Shown here: one piece after another, positions 17,932-26,994 of the stretch
How positions within the stretch are numbered: the stretch's first letter is position 1
Layout of the letters: every line of letters starts with the position of its first letter
DNA from: Phycisphaerales bacterium
GTDB taxonomy: Bacteria; Planctomycetota; Phycisphaerae; Phycisphaerales; SM1A02
Assembly: GCA_009691705.1 (NCBI GenBank)
Contig: SIAR01000006.1
Span: 19,254 to 83,253 of the forward strand
Direction: 5' to 3'
Length of the DNA stretch: 64,000 nucleotides
The notes under the pieces: model-generated
Told to the model about the DNA's origin: nothing
Databases searched by the model: none
The model's input: the letters and a program-made list of their open reading frames with translations, nothing else
Made by a program: the position numbers and the translations under genes

Positions 17932-18639
17932 ATGGGTCAAAAAACACATCCATTTGGTTTCCGAGTCGGCATCACTGAGGCGCACAAGAGCCGTTGGTTT
18001 GCTCCAAAGGCACTCTTCGGTGAATTGTTGGTCGAGGATTACAAGATTCGCAAGTTCATCGACAAGCGCCTCAATCGCACGCCGCCATTCGCGGCGGTGA
18101 GTGATGTGCTCATCGAGCGCACGCGCGAAGAGTTGACCGTGATTATCAAGACCGCCCGTCCTGGCCAGGTGCTCGGACTCAAGGGATCCGGCAAGGAGCA
18201 GTTGATCAATGAACTTCAGGCGCTCACCAACCGCAAAGTTGCGGTGAATGTGGTCGAAGTTCGCAATCCAGAAATTGATGCGCGCCTCATCGCTGAAACG
18301 ATGGCGGAGCAACTCAAGAAGCGCGCAAACTTCCGTCGCCTCATCAAGATGCGCTGCGAAAGTGCGATGCAAAACGGCGCGAAGGGAATTCGCATTCTTT
18401 TGGCGGGACGACTCGGTGGGGCAGAAATGAGTCGCACGCTCGACATGCGACTCGGTTCGATTCCACGTTCGACGCTGCAGGCGCACGTCGATTACGCGCT
18501 TGCCCACTCATTCACTACGTATGGCGCGCTGGGCGTCAAGGTTTGGGTCTACCGGGGCATGTATTCAGCCGCCGAGGCACAACCGGAATATCAATCCACC
18601 GCAGCGGGCGGACAAGCCCGAGCCCGTGGTCGTCGCTGA
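17932..18639 (+). CDS. rpsC: Ribosomal protein S3
   Basis: 235 residues, normal length. The start MGQKTHPFGFRVGITEAHKS is typical. A KH-2 domain follows with IIKTARPGQVLGLKGSGKEQL, close to the canonical VxIxxxxPGxVIG(R/K)xG. The C-terminal S3 domain has GAKGIRILLAGRLGGAEMSRTLDMRLGSIPRSTL (conserved LGGAEMSR core). S3 forms the mRNA entry channel with S4 and S5. It ends with a short Gln/Ala/Arg tail and is followed by rplP after 32 bp. Confidence 0.97.
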   Translation: MGQKTHPFGFRVGITEAHKSRWFAPKALFGELLVEDYKIRKFIDKRLNRTPPFAAVSDVLIERTREELTVIIKTARPGQVLGLKGSGKEQLINELQALTNRKVAVNVVEVRNPEIDARLIAETMAEQLKKRANFRRLIKMRCESAMQNGAKGIRILLAGRLGGAEMSRTLDMRLGSIPRSTLQAHVDYALAHSFTTYGALGVKVWVYRGMYSAAEAQPEYQSTAAGGQARARGRR

Positions 18640-18671
18640 TTTACTAAACACTGAACACTACGAGATAAGAC

Positions 18672-19091
18672 ATGAAGCTACTTCCCTCACGAGTCAAGTA
18701 CCGCAAGCAACAGCGCGGCAAGATGAAAGGCTGCGCAACACGCGGCAACTACGTCGCATACGGAGACTATGGGTTGCAGTCTCTCGAAACCGTTTGGCTG
18801 AGCGGGCGACAGATCGAAGCAGGCCGTATCGCCGCGCAGCACTTTCTGCGTCGTCAAGGCAAGCTCTACATTCGCGTCTTCCCAGAGAAGCCGATTTCGA
18901 AGAAGCCACTCGAGACTCGAATGGGTACTGGAAAGGCTGAAGTTGAGTACTGGGCAGCGCGCGTTAAGCCGGGCACGGTGCTCTTTGAAGTGGAAGGTGT
19001 TTCAGAAGATCTCGCCAAGCAAGCGCTCGCGCGTGTTGCGTACAAGATGCCCGTGCGATGCCGCATGGTCTCACGAAGACTCGCCGTCTAA
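18672..19091 (+). CDS. rplP: Ribosomal protein L16
   Basis: 139 residues, normal length. MKLLPSRVKYRKQQRGKMKG and YGLQSLETVWLSGRQIEAGR are typical, as is MGTGKAEVEYWAARVKPGTVLFEVEG near residue 80, where the arginine hydroxylated in E. coli (Arg81) would lie. L16 organises tRNA-binding sites of the 50S subunit. It sits between rpsC and rpmC as in most bacteria. Confidence 0.97.
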   Translation: MKLLPSRVKYRKQQRGKMKGCATRGNYVAYGDYGLQSLETVWLSGRQIEAGRIAAQHFLRRQGKLYIRVFPEKPISKKPLETRMGTGKAEVEYWAARVKPGTVLFEVEGVSEDLAKQALARVAYKMPVRCRMVSRRLAV

Positions 19092-19112
19092 CTCGAAGCA
19101 AGGAACCGAATC

Positions 19113-19400
19113 ATGGACATGAAAGAAATCAAGAAACTGAATGACGAAGAGTTGGGTCTCGAGAGCGGTCGCGTTCGACGGTCCATCTTCAATTTGCACT
19201 CGCAAGTTGTGACCGAAAAGGTCAAAGACTCTTCGCAGTTCGGAAAACTGCATGGCGATCTTGCCCGGCTTCTGACCGAAGTGTCGGCGCGCCGCGTTGC
19301 GAAGAATCCAGTTGTGCGCAAGGCGGTTGCCGTTGCCCAAACAAAGACAGTCAGCAAACCAGCCGGCAAGAAGGCCGCTGCAAAGAAGGTGAAGTCATGA
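19113..19400 (+). CDS. rpmC: Ribosomal protein L29 with basic C-terminal tail
   Basis: 95 residues against a usual 60-70. The core MKEIKKLNDEELGLESGRVRRSIFNLHSQ and QFGKLHGDLARLLTEVSARR is an ordinary L29 helical hairpin. From about residue 66 it continues into a Lys/Ala/Val-rich tail ending GKKAAAKKVKS, similar in style to the tails of L15 and IF-3 in this window. L29 lies at the tunnel exit near L23, so a basic tail there could touch rRNA or nascent chains. Overlaps rpsQ by 4 bp. Confidence 0.92.
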   Translation: MDMKEIKKLNDEELGLESGRVRRSIFNLHSQVVTEKVKDSSQFGKLHGDLARLLTEVSARRVAKNPVVRKAVAVAQTKTVSKPAGKKAAAKKVKS

Positions 19401-19717
19401 GTCGCAAGTCCCCAGTTGTCATTCCAGAAAAGAGCCCACGTCTCGTTGGTATGGTCGATCGCGATGGTCAGGATCGCACCCGCCGCGTAGTGATCTCTTA
19501 CTCCGCGCGCCATCCACGCTACGGTAAGTACGTTCGACAACGAACCATCCTGCATGTGCATGACGAGACCAACGACTCGCATATGGGCGATCGCGTTGAG
19601 ATCGCTGAGTGCCGTCCCGTCTCGCGCACCAAGCGTTGGGCGCTAGTGCGAATCGTCGAACGCGCCCAGATCAAGGCAGAAGTTGTGTACGGCGAAGCGG
19701 TGAAGACGAAGGACTGA
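19397..19717 (+). CDS. rpsQ: Ribosomal protein S17
   Basis: 106 residues, longer than the usual 80-90. The OB fold shows LVGMVDRDGQDRTRRVVISYSARHPRYGKYVRQRT, with HVHDETNDSHMGDRVEIAECRPVSRTKRW (the GDxVxIxExRPxSKxKxW motif). S17 stabilises the 5' domain of 16S rRNA. The start ATG overlaps the rpmC stop by 4 bp. A 44-bp gap separates it from rplN. Confidence 0.96.
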   Translation: MSRKSPVVIPEKSPRLVGMVDRDGQDRTRRVVISYSARHPRYGKYVRQRTILHVHDETNDSHMGDRVEIAECRPVSRTKRWALVRIVERAQIKAEVVYGEAVKTKD

Positions 19718-19761
19718 GTTTCGACATCGCAATCCCAAAGAATTTACGGAGAACATAGAAA

Positions 19762-20148
19762 ATGATTCAAAAAGAAAGCAGAATGGAAGTCGCCGACAAC
19801 AGCGGCGCCCGAGAAGCAATGGTGATTGGAGTGTTGGGTGCGAGCACCGCGCGCGGTCGTTTCACCCGTCTCTCGATGTCTGTTGGTGATCGTGTGCGCG
19901 TGGCTATCAAGGCCGCGATTCCAAACGGCGATGTCAAGTCTGGTGACAAAGCGCTCGCAGTCATTGTGCGCGTGAAGTATCCAGTGCGTCGCGATGATGG
20001 TTCGTACGTCCGGTTTGATTCGAACGCATGCGTTCTGATCGACGAAGATGGCAATCCCAAGGGCACGCGCATCTTCGGTGCAGTCGCGCGTGAACTGCGG
20101 GAGAAGAATTACATGAAGATCGTTTCCCTTGCACCAGAGGTCGTCTAA
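19762..20148 (+). CDS. rplN: Ribosomal protein L14
   Basis: 128 residues against the usual 122. The L14 signature is present from [20 protein letters not shown] through [46 protein letters not shown] and the end [21 protein letters not shown], which is very close to consensus. L14 forms inter-subunit bridge B8 with helix 44. ACGGAGAA upstream is the likely ribosome-binding site. Confidence 0.97.
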   Translation: MIQKESRMEVADNSGAREAMVIGVLGASTARGRFTRLSMSVGDRVRVAIKAAIPNGDVKSGDKALAVIVRVKYPVRRDDGSYVRFDSNACVLIDEDGNPKGTRIFGAVARELREKNYMKIVSLAPEVV

Positions 20149-20152
20149 CCCC

Positions 20153-20494
20153 ATGCCGCTCCATGTCAAAAAAGGTGATGTCGTCGTCGTGACCTCGGGA
20201 AACAACCGTGGTAAGTCGGGAGAGATTCTCTCGGTCAACCTCAAGTCCAATCGTGTGCTCGTCAAGGGCGTGAATGTTCGAAAGCGCAATATCAAAGCGA
20301 CGCAACAGCAGCCCAAGGGTTCCGTCATTGAGAAGGAACTCTCGATTCACATTTCGAATGTCAGCCCACTCGTCGATGGCAAGCCAACGCGCGTGCGCTT
20401 TAAGACGAAGGCAGACGGATCAAAAGTGCGCGTCGCTGTCCGCAATGGCAGTGAGTTGCACGTGTTGCGCGGCCCAACCAAGAGCAAGGCCTAA
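20153..20494 (+). CDS. rplX: Ribosomal protein L24
   Basis: 113 residues from ATG 20153 (MPLHVKKGDVVVVTSGNNRG), 4 bp after the rplN stop. The KOW motif region GDVVVVTSGNNRGKSGEILSV and VKGVNVRKRNIKATQQQPKG are diagnostic, as is the late ISNVSPLVDGKPTRVRFK. L24 is one of the two assembly-initiator proteins of the 50S subunit. An in-frame extension upstream to 20129 overlaps rplN and is rejected. Confidence 0.96.
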   Translation: MPLHVKKGDVVVVTSGNNRGKSGEILSVNLKSNRVLVKGVNVRKRNIKATQQQPKGSVIEKELSIHISNVSPLVDGKPTRVRFKTKADGSKVRVAVRNGSELHVLRGPTKSKA

Positions 20495-20503
20495 GGAGTA
20501 TCC

Positions 20504-21124
20504 ATGTCAAAGAAAGTCATTCCAACATCTCTTCCTGAACCGCGACTTCGCCGGGCTTTCCGCGATGAAGTCGGCGCAAAGGTGCTGTCTGAATTCGGTC
20601 TGAAGAATGTGCACCAACTTCCACAGATCGAGAAGGTTGTCATCAACGTCGGAGTTGGTCGCCACCTTGAGAATCAGAAGCTCAAGCCCGAATATCGCGA
20701 TGCAGTCATCTCGACGCTCTCAACAATCTCAGGTCAAAAGCCGATCATGATTCTCGCCAAGAAGGCAGTTTCGAACTTCAAGGTTCGTGAAGGAGCCCCG
20801 AGTGCATTCATGGTCACGCTGCGCCGCGAGCGCATGTGGAATTTTCTGGATCGTCTGATCAATCTCGCGATGCCCCGTATCAAAGATTTTCGAGGCGTCT
20901 CCGATAAGACTTTCGACCGCCAGGGCAATTTCAGCGTTGGTCTGACCGAACAGGCCGTCTGGCCTGAAATCAACATGGCTGCAGTAAATCACACCCACGG
21001 AATGAACATCAATATCGTCTTCTCAGGCAGCGATGCCAAGAAGAGCCGATTGGTGCTCTCCGAACTCGGCATGCCTTTCGTGAAGCCCGAGGAATCGTCA
21101 AAGAAGTCTGCAGTCGCCGTCTAA
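20504..21124 (+). CDS. rplE: Ribosomal protein L5
   Basis: 206 residues against a usual 180; the extra length is at both ends ([20 protein letters not shown] and a Lys/Ser tail). Core motifs are [60 protein letters not shown] and [21 protein letters not shown]5 binds 5S rRNA and contacts the P-site tRNA. AAGGAG precedes the ATG at a good distance. Confidence 0.97.
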   Translation: MSKKVIPTSLPEPRLRRAFRDEVGAKVLSEFGLKNVHQLPQIEKVVINVGVGRHLENQKLKPEYRDAVISTLSTISGQKPIMILAKKAVSNFKVREGAPSAFMVTLRRERMWNFLDRLINLAMPRIKDFRGVSDKTFDRQGNFSVGLTEQAVWPEINMAAVNHTHGMNINIVFSGSDAKKSRLVLSELGMPFVKPEESSKKSAVAV

Positions 21125-21143
21125 AGGAACCACAGGAAGCACT

Positions 21144-21329
21144 ATGGCAAGCAAACGCGTATTCGCAAAAATGAAGACCACGCCGAAGTTCTCGACGCGC
21201 AAGCGCAATCGTTGCGAGATCACTGGACACGCACGGGCGTACTACCGAAAGTTTCGGATCAGCCGACACATGTTGCGCGAGTTGGCACTGCTGGGAATGA
21301 TCCCAGGCATGCGTAAGGCATCGTGGTAA
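21144..21329 (+). CDS. rpsN: Ribosomal protein S14, short form lacking the zinc ribbon
   Basis: 61 residues, the exact length and layout of the short (type Z) S14, with the family's C-terminus [11 protein letters not shown]. Type Z S14 holds zinc with cysteines at positions 24, 27, 40 and 43. Here those positions are Cys24, Thr27, Ser40 and Met43 (NRCEITGH and [12 protein letters not shown]), so three of four ligands are gone and zinc binding is very unlikely. The protein still sits in the normal rplE-rpsN-rpsH order with conserved rRNA-binding residues, so it is expected to be functional. L36 in the same operon shows the same loss. Confidence 0.95.
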   Translation: MASKRVFAKMKTTPKFSTRKRNRCEITGHARAYYRKFRISRHMLRELALLGMIPGMRKASW

Positions 21330-21351
21330 TTCAATTCTCGAGGAACTAATC

Positions 21352-21750
21352 ATGTCATTGCAAGATCTCACAGCCGATATGTTGACCCGCATCCGAAATG
21401 CAGTTTCAATTCGCCGCAAGAGCGTGACCTGCCTGAACAACCGCCTCAACCGCGGTGTGCTTGAGGTACTGCGCGACGAGGGTTTCATCATCGGATTCGA
21501 AGTGATTCCCGATGGTCGCCAAGGTCTCCTGCGAGTGCAGTTGAAGTATGGACCACGTGGCGAAACGCTTATCAATCGCATCGATCGAGTCTCGCACTCG
21601 GGTTGCCGCGTCTATTGCGGTGCCGAAGCGATGCCTCGTTTGCTTGAAGGACTTGGGATCACGGTGGTCTCAACGAGTCAGGGCGTCATGAGCGACCGCA
21701 AGGCGCGCGAGATGCGCGTCGGCGGCGAAGTTGTCTGCGCCGTTTCCTAA
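21352..21750 (+). CDS. rpsH: Ribosomal protein S8
   Basis: 132 residues, normal length. MSLQDLTADMLTRIRNAVS is a typical start, and VVSTSQGVMSDRKAREMRVGGEVVCAVS is the classical C-terminal signature (consensus STSxGxMTDxxAxxxxxGGExLCxVx). S8 nucleates the 16S central domain, and in E. coli represses the spc operon. GAGGAA precedes the start. Confidence 0.97.
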   Translation: MSLQDLTADMLTRIRNAVSIRRKSVTCLNNRLNRGVLEVLRDEGFIIGFEVIPDGRQGLLRVQLKYGPRGETLINRIDRVSHSGCRVYCGAEAMPRLLEGLGITVVSTSQGVMSDRKAREMRVGGEVVCAVS

Positions 21751-21792
21751 ACCGGCAAGTATGCACGAAAGTAATCCCGAAAGAAGAATCAC

Positions 21793-22356
21793 ATGAGCCG
21801 AATCGGAAAACAACTCATCACAGTGCCAGCAACGGTCAAAGTTGCGGTGAACACCGCCACGCGGACTGTTGACCTACAGGGTCCCAAGGGCAAGAACTCA
21901 TTTTGCTACCGACCCGAAGTGGTCGTGGCGTTTAACGCCGCGAACAATTCGATCGCTTGCACACTCGACGACATCTCCCGCATTGACGAAGGCAATCGCC
22001 GCGCATATTGGGGTACGACGCGGGCCGTCCTCAACAAAATGGTGAAGGGTGTCCTCGATGGTTACTCAATCAAACTTGAAGTCGTCGGCGTTGGTTGGAC
22101 ATCAAAGCTGCAGGGCAAGAAACTCATTTTGAGCGTCGGGTTTTGCAATCCAATCGATCTGATCGTGCCAGAGGGTGTCATCTGCACCGTCGACAACAAC
22201 ACGATCATCACTCTCGCTGGAGTCGATGCCCAAAAGGTCGGCGCATTTGCGAGTCTCATTCGAAGTCAACGCAAACCAGAACCATACAACGGCAAGGGCA
22301 TCAAGTACGCCACTGAAGTCATTGCGCGCAAGAAGGGCAAGGCATTCGGCGCCTAA
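21793..22356 (+). CDS. rplF: Ribosomal protein L6
   Basis: 187 residues, slightly above the usual 177-180. MSRIGKQLITVPATVKVAV, VDLQGPKGKNSF, ALNKMVKGVLDGYSIKLEVVGVGW (here VLNKMVKGVLDGYS) and the late SLIRSQRKPEPYNGKGIKY are diagnostic. L6 sits near the sarcin-ricin loop and the factor-binding site. Upstream AAAGAAGAA is a weak ribosome-binding site. Confidence 0.97.
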   Translation: MSRIGKQLITVPATVKVAVNTATRTVDLQGPKGKNSFCYRPEVVVAFNAANNSIACTLDDISRIDEGNRRAYWGTTRAVLNKMVKGVLDGYSIKLEVVGVGWTSKLQGKKLILSVGFCNPIDLIVPEGVICTVDNNTIITLAGVDAQKVGAFASLIRSQRKPEPYNGKGIKYATEVIARKKGKAFGA

Positions 22357-22377
22357 GGCGCGCGAAAGGAAATTCAT

Positions 22378-22740
22378 ATGGACATTTGCACACAAAAAAG
22401 AACTCGTCGCGCTCGTCGGCGCAAGGGACTCCGAAAGACACTCCGTGGCACGCCTATGCGGCCCCGTCTTGCGGTTTTCCGCTCACCCCGTCATATCTAT
22501 GTACAGATCATTGACGATCTGGCAGGTCGCACGCTTGCCGCGGCATCATCGCTTGATGTCGAATTGGTCGGCAAGGTGGGCGGGAATGCCGACGCTGCAA
22601 CTGTCGTCGGCCGCGTCGTCGCTGAACGTGCGATCAAGGCTGGCGTAGAGCAGGTCGTCTTCGACCGCGGCGGATATCGCTATCACGGACGGATCAAGGC
22701 GCTCGCAGATGCAGCGCGTGAAGCAGGACTCAAATTCTGA
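22378..22740 (+). CDS. rplR: Ribosomal protein L18
   Basis: 120 residues, family length. The basic N-terminus ([18 protein letters not shown]) is followed by [20 protein letters not shown] and the conserved end [28 protein letters not shown]18 carries 5S rRNA into the large subunit with L5. GAAAGGAAA lies 9 bases before the ATG at 22378. Confidence 0.97.
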   Translation: MDICTQKRTRRARRRKGLRKTLRGTPMRPRLAVFRSPRHIYVQIIDDLAGRTLAAASSLDVELVGKVGGNADAATVVGRVVAERAIKAGVEQVVFDRGGYRYHGRIKALADAAREAGLKF

Positions 22741-22788
22741 AAAATAGGACACGCTCGCATTCGCGAGTGAACACTTGAGGTTACAAAT

Positions 22789-23619
22789 ATGAACGACAAC
22801 TTTGGTGATGACAGCGGCGTCGATGCAACAACGGTTAAGGTGTTTCGCACCTCCTCAACGGTGGCAGGTGGTCGACGATTCAGCTTCGGCGCACTCGTCG
22901 TCGTTGGTGATCGACATGGAAAGGTTGCAGTTGGATATGCCAAGAGCAATCAGGTTCCAACCAGCGTCGAGAAAGCCACTCGCGAAGGCAAGCGCAAGTT
23001 GCGCGCCTATCCGTTGCAGGGTCGCACGCTTCCGCATTCAGTCGAGGGTCGCTTTGGCGCCTCGAAGGTGCGGTTGGTTCCGGCGAGTCCTGGAACTGGC
23101 GTAATCGCCGGTGCCTCAGTTCGGGCGGTGCTTGACATGCTCGGCGTGCAGGATTGCCTCACGAAAGCATATGGATCGACCAACGCTAAGAATCTCGTGA
23201 AGGCCACGTTTGCTGCGCTAGATTCACTTCGGACACGCGAGCGAGTCGAACAGCTTCGCGGCGTCTCGCTTGGAACAACAACCGTTGAAGATTCAATCGC
23301 CCGCGGAATTGCGGCGATGCCATCCCAACGTTCTGGTGAACGCGCGGCAGCCCCTGTGAACACCGTTGGTGACGAGCGGCGTCGCGGTGGCGGTGGCGGT
23401 CGTCCAGGTGGTGGCGGTGGACGTGGATTTGGCGGCGGCGGCGGTCGACCACGCTCGGACGATGGCGGACGAGCATTCACACCAGCAGCACCAGCAGCAC
23501 CAGCAGCACCAGCAGCACCAGTTTCAGCACCAGCAGCACCAGTTTCAGCGCCAGCAGCACCAGCAGTGGATGCGCCAGCAAGCCAATCCGAAGGTTCGAG
23601 TCCGTCAGTTCAGTCTTGA
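22789..23619 (+). CDS. rpsE: Ribosomal protein S5 with long Gly/Arg and Ala/Pro tail
   Basis: 276 residues against a usual 165-175. The S5 core is complete: RRFSFGALVVVGDRHGKVAVG (double-stranded-RNA-binding-like fold), VPTSVEKATREGKRKLR, HSVEGRFGASKVRLVPASPGTGVIAG and VLDMLGVQDCLTKAYGSTN, ending near residue 155. Then follow a linker, a Gly/Arg-rich RGG-like block at residues 196-228 and an Ala/Pro block at 231-263 encoded by a near-perfect CAGCAC repeat. S5 helps maintain decoding accuracy at the mRNA entry channel, so the tail would project from the solvent side. rpmD (L30), normally next, is absent; rplO follows after 30 bp. Confidence 0.95.
   Translation: MNDNFGDDSGVDATTVKVFRTSSTVAGGRRFSFGALVVVGDRHGKVAVGYAKSNQVPTSVEKATREGKRKLRAYPLQGRTLPHSVEGRFGASKVRLVPASPGTGVIAGASVRAVLDMLGVQDCLTKAYGSTNAKNLVKATFAALDSLRTRERVEQLRGVSLGTTTVEDSIARGIAAMPSQRSGERAAAPVNTVGDERRRGGGGGRPGGGGGRGFGGGGGRPRSDDGGRAFTPAAPAAPAAPAAPVSAPAAPVSAPAAPAVDAPASQSEGSSPSVQS
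23479..23577 (+). repeat. Triplet-type coding repeat in the S5 tail
   Basis: About 99 bp built of repeated CCAGCAGCA units broken by two CAGTTTCAG variants. In the rpsE frame it encodes runs of Pro-Ala-Ala and two copies of Pro-Val-Ser-Ala. Such tracts change length by replication slippage; the reading frame stays open because the unit is a multiple of three. Confidence 0.85.
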
Positions 23620-23649
23620 GTCAGTTTTCTTGATTAGGAGTAATGAGCC

Positions 23650-24261
23650 ATGATGATCCATGATGTCACCGCCAAGGTTGGAAAGCACAAACTGCGCATG
23701 CGCGTCGGTCGCGGTGAGGGAAGCGGCAAGGGCGGCACAAGCGGTCGCGGTCACAACGGTGCGAAGAGTCGCGCAGGTTGGACAAGCCGTCCCGGTTACC
23801 AGGGTGGTTCAACACCACTCTTGCGTCGCTTTCCAAAGCGCGGATTCTCAAATGCAGACTTTCGAGTCGACTATCACATTGTCAACGTCTCTGACCTCGC
23901 GAAGCATTTCGCTGCAGGCACCCACGTTGATGTTGACGCACTCGTGCGCGTTGGACTTGTGCGCGACACCAAGATGCCACTCAAGGTTCTGGGCACTGGC
24001 GATATCGCTGTGAAGTTGAGCGTGACCGCAGATAAGTTCTCGACGCAGGCCAAGGCGAAGATCGAAGCAGCTGGCGGAAGCGTCATTCTGACCCCGCATG
24101 CAGCCAAGGTGGCCGCGGCAGAACAAGCCGAAGCAGAAGCGCTGGCAACTAAGAAGGCGAATGCTGCGAAGCGCGCGCCGAAGGGCAAAGCGGAATCCAA
24201 GGCCGAATCCAAAGCGGAAGGCAAAGCAGCACCAGACGCTCCTGCCTCCGATAGCAACTGA
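23650..24261 (+). CDS. rplO: Ribosomal protein L15 with C-terminal tail
   Basis: 203 residues against about 145. The N-terminal glycine-rich part KLRMRVGRGEGSGKGGTSGRGHNG and FPKRGFSNADFR are typical of L15; the core ends near residue 150. The rest is an Ala/Glu/Lys tail with imperfect repeats of KAESKAESKAEGKA. A second ATG at codon 2 (23653) is equally possible as start. L15 is a late-assembly 50S protein. It directly precedes secY, as in most spc operons. Confidence 0.95.
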   Translation: MMIHDVTAKVGKHKLRMRVGRGEGSGKGGTSGRGHNGAKSRAGWTSRPGYQGGSTPLLRRFPKRGFSNADFRVDYHIVNVSDLAKHFAAGTHVDVDALVRVGLVRDTKMPLKVLGTGDIAVKLSVTADKFSTQAKAKIEAAGGSVILTPHAAKVAAAEQAEAEALATKKANAAKRAPKGKAESKAESKAEGKAAPDAPASDSN

Positions 24262-24276
24262 TCTCGCGAATAACCA

Positions 24277-25689
24277 ATGCTCCAAGCGTTTGCAAACATC
24301 TTTCGAATCCGCGACCTGCGCAACAAGGTGTTTTTCACGTTGGGCGTCTTGGCCATATACCGAATCGGGTTTTGGATCCCGCTTCTCGGCGTCGATCAGT
24401 CTGAACTCGCGCGCGCCGCTGAGCGTGCATCGGTCGATCAAACCGGGTTCGGTCGCTTGCTCGAGTACGCATCAATTTTCTCCGGCGGATCGCTTCAGCA
24501 GTCGACCATCTTCGGTTTGGGCATCATGCCGTACATCACGGCAAGCATCATCTTTCAGCTTTTGCAGGCAGTCGTTCCAGCCCTGCAAGACTTGAAGAAA
24601 GAGGGGATGTCTGGCCAGACCAAGATCATGGAGTGGACGCGGTATGCAACCGTCGGACTCTGCCTTTTGCAGGGACTCATGTGGCTCGGCTTCTTGCGCA
24701 CACAGAATCTAGTGCAGCCCGAGTTTCAGGTTGGCGGCGGATTGGTGGTCTTTTATCTAGCAGGCGTTTCGGGATTGACCGCCGGAAGTCTCTTCCTGAT
24801 GTGGCTTGGCGAGCAAGTTGACAAGTACGGAATCGGCAACGGTGTCTCGATTATTCTGACCGCTGGAATCCTCTCGCGCATGCCAAGCGCGGCGACTTGG
24901 ATCTTCGAGAACTTCGACGCAAGCGTGCAGGGTGGCGATTCGAAAATCGGTCTCGTCGGACTAATCGTTCTGCTTGCCGGATTCCTCTTCGTTGTTGGTG
25001 GTGCGATCATCATCACTGTCGCACAGCGCCGAATACCAATTCAACAGGCGAAGCACACTCGTGGACGCAAGGTCTACGGCGGTCAAAAGCACTACCTGCC
25101 ACTGCGCATTAACCACGCCGGCGTCATGCCAATTATCTTCGCAAGCACGCTGATGATGTTTCCAGCATCTGGCTGTGCGTGGATCGCCTCGCGCGCTGCC
25201 GCAGTCGACGCATCCTCGACCTGGTCGAGCATCACAAGTTTTATTGCGCAGAATCTGCAGATCGGCGCGTACCCGTACGTGCTCGTCGAGATCGTGCTCA
25301 TCTACTTCTTCTCTTACTTCTGGACGACTGTGCAACTTTCGCCAACAGACATGGCTAAACAATTGCGCGAGCACGGCTCATTCATTCCTGGACTGCGCCC
25401 TGGACCACGCACCGCTGAATACCTCGAGACTGTGATCTCTCGCATCACGTATGTCGGCGCAGGTGCGTTGGCGCTGATCGCGATTATCCCGACGATCGTG
25501 AGCCAGCAATTGGGAATCCCATTCTTCGTCGCGCAGTTTCTTGGCGGTACGGGTCTGCTCATCGTCGTCAGCGTCGCGCTTGACCTTGTGCAGCGCATCG
25601 AAGCAAATCTCTTGATGCGTAACTATTCAGGATTCCTCTCGACAGGCACGAGTGAGTCCGGTCCTCGCATTAGATCGGCTCGAGGCTAA
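24277..25689 (+). CDS. secY: Protein translocase subunit SecY
   Basis: 470 residues with the expected ten hydrophobic segments. Family marks are FRIRDLRNKVFFTLGVLAIYRIG, YASIFSGGSLQQSTIFGLGIMPYITASI, VDKYGIGNGVSIILTAGIL, QRRIPIQQAKHTRG on the C5 cytoplasmic loop, and PTDMAKQLREHGSFIPGLRPG. It forms the membrane channel for SecA- and ribosome-driven export. The usual spc position after rplO is kept; adk, often between secY and map, is missing. map begins 4 bp after the stop. Confidence 0.98.
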   Translation: MLQAFANIFRIRDLRNKVFFTLGVLAIYRIGFWIPLLGVDQSELARAAERASVDQTGFGRLLEYASIFSGGSLQQSTIFGLGIMPYITASIIFQLLQAVVPALQDLKKEGMSGQTKIMEWTRYATVGLCLLQGLMWLGFLRTQNLVQPEFQVGGGLVVFYLAGVSGLTAGSLFLMWLGEQVDKYGIGNGVSIILTAGILSRMPSAATWIFENFDASVQGGDSKIGLVGLIVLLAGFLFVVGGAIIITVAQRRIPIQQAKHTRGRKVYGGQKHYLPLRINHAGVMPIIFASTLMMFPASGCAWIASRAAAVDASSTWSSITSFIAQNLQIGAYPYVLVEIVLIYFFSYFWTTVQLSPTDMAKQLREHGSFIPGLRPGPRTAEYLETVISRITYVGAGALALIAIIPTIVSQQLGIPFFVAQFLGGTGLLIVVSVALDLVQRIEANLLMRNYSGFLSTGTSESGPRIRSARG

Positions 25690-25693
25690 CTAG

Positions 25694-26710
25694 ATGGTGA
25701 CCTTTCGAACCACTCCCAGCGAACTTCTGACCAGTGCCGATGTGCGGCGCGGCGGAGTGGCCGCAACGGTGCGTCTCGATACTCCAAAGCGCCGCCCACT
25801 CGTCGGTGGTGGACGTCAGGTTGAACTTCGGATGCCCCAAGAGATCGATGCAATTCGCGCGAGCGCATTGATCGCCCGTGCCGCCGTCGACGCGGCATTG
25901 CGCTGCGCCACCGTCGGGGCAATGCCCTCGTCACTGGCGGCGGTCGTTGCCGGCGTGATCGCGGCCGAGCGCGCCGAGAGCATCATCCAGAGTCCGTCCT
26001 TCGACGAAGTCGATGAAGATGCCCGCACGTTTCCGGCGGCTTGTTGCATCGCAGTGAATGATCGTTTGATTCACGCCGTTCCAACCGATGAGCCGCTGCG
26101 CGATGGCGATGTAGTCACCGTCGACGTTGCAGTACGTTTGCGCGGATGGTGTGCTGATGTGGCAGACTGCGTCGTTGTTGGCAACGGCTCATGTGAAAGG
26201 CACGCGATGGTCAGCTGTTGTCACGAAATGCTTGAAGCCGCACTCGCATTGATTGCACCCGGCGTTCGCTGGTCACGCGTGGCGCGCGCGATGCAAGACG
26301 TCGCCAACGCACGAAGTTTGGGACTCGTCACGGGATACGCGGGCCATGGAGTTGGTCGCGCGCTGCACGAAGCACCCGTTGCGCCCTGTGCACTCGACAG
26401 CGCGTTCGAAGCCCGCGGCGACTTCACGATTCTTCCCGACATGGTCTTGTCGGTTGAACCGACGGTCGTTCAACATCCCGACGGTATTCGCTCAGTCGAC
26501 GCAGATGGCTTTGCCATCGGAGTGCGGTTCGTCTCCTGCGAAGATGGGTGGACAATGCGAACAGAGTCTGGCGCGGCTGGGTGCTCAGTTGAGCGCACCG
26601 TCGTCGTCACACGAACGGGGTGCGAGATGCTTGACGAGGTGCGTACCTCGGTCTCGACGCCGTCCAGTCAGATCGCGCATGCAAGTCATGCCGGTAATGC
26701 CCGAATGTAA
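25694..26710 (+). CDS. map: Methionine aminopeptidase, type I
   Basis: 338 residues; the catalytic domain starts near residue 48 and family members are usually about 250, so both ends are extended. The substrate-side His is in NDRLIHAVP. The five metal ligands are in place: Asp in VTVDVAV, Asp in [10 protein letters not shown], His in [15 protein letters not shown], Glu in VLSVEPTVV and Glu in [10 protein letters not shown]. It removes the initiator methionine from nascent proteins. No N-terminal zinc-finger or SH3-binding segment is seen. It lies between secY and infA, as in many Gram-positive bacteria. Confidence 0.93.
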   Translation: MVTFRTTPSELLTSADVRRGGVAATVRLDTPKRRPLVGGGRQVELRMPQEIDAIRASALIARAAVDAALRCATVGAMPSSLAAVVAGVIAAERAESIIQSPSFDEVDEDARTFPAACCIAVNDRLIHAVPTDEPLRDGDVVTVDVAVRLRGWCADVADCVVVGNGSCERHAMVSCCHEMLEAALALIAPGVRWSRVARAMQDVANARSLGLVTGYAGHGVGRALHEAPVAPCALDSAFEARGDFTILPDMVLSVEPTVVQHPDGIRSVDADGFAIGVRFVSCEDGWTMRTESGAAGCSVERTVVVTRTGCEMLDEVRTSVSTPSSQIAHASHAGNARM

Positions 26711-26729
26711 ATGTGGTTCAAAGGAGTTC

Positions 26730-26945
26730 ATGGCCAAAGAAGAAAAGATCACGCTTGAAGCTGAAGTAACAGAAGCTTTGCCCGATGCGATGTTTCGGGT
26801 GAAACTTCAAAACGGCCAGGAGATTCTGGCCTATGTCAGCGGCAAGATGCGAAAGTTCTTCATCCGTATTCTCCCTGGCGACCAAGTCACGATCGAAATG
26901 AGTCCATACGACATGACCAAAGGTCGCATCACATTTCGACGATAA
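26730..26945 (+). CDS. infA: Translation initiation factor IF-1
   Basis: 71 residues from ATG 26730 ([19 protein letters not shown]), preceded by AAGGAG. The OB fold includes [33 protein letters not shown] and ends [14 protein letters not shown], very close to consensus. IF-1 blocks the A site during initiation. Longer frames that reach back into map are not used. A 49-bp gap separates it from rpmJ. Confidence 0.97.
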   Translation: MAKEEKITLEAEVTEALPDAMFRVKLQNGQEILAYVSGKMRKFFIRILPGDQVTIEMSPYDMTKGRITFRR

Positions 26946-26994
26946 GCACTGCAGTTTTATTCCCAAAGTTTGTTTCAAGATCACGGAGTTACTT

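Noticed and set aside
23186..23480. Long minus-strand frames opposite the rpsE tail
   Set aside because: Repetitive GC-rich DNA opens frames on both strands; the S5 frame explains the sequence.
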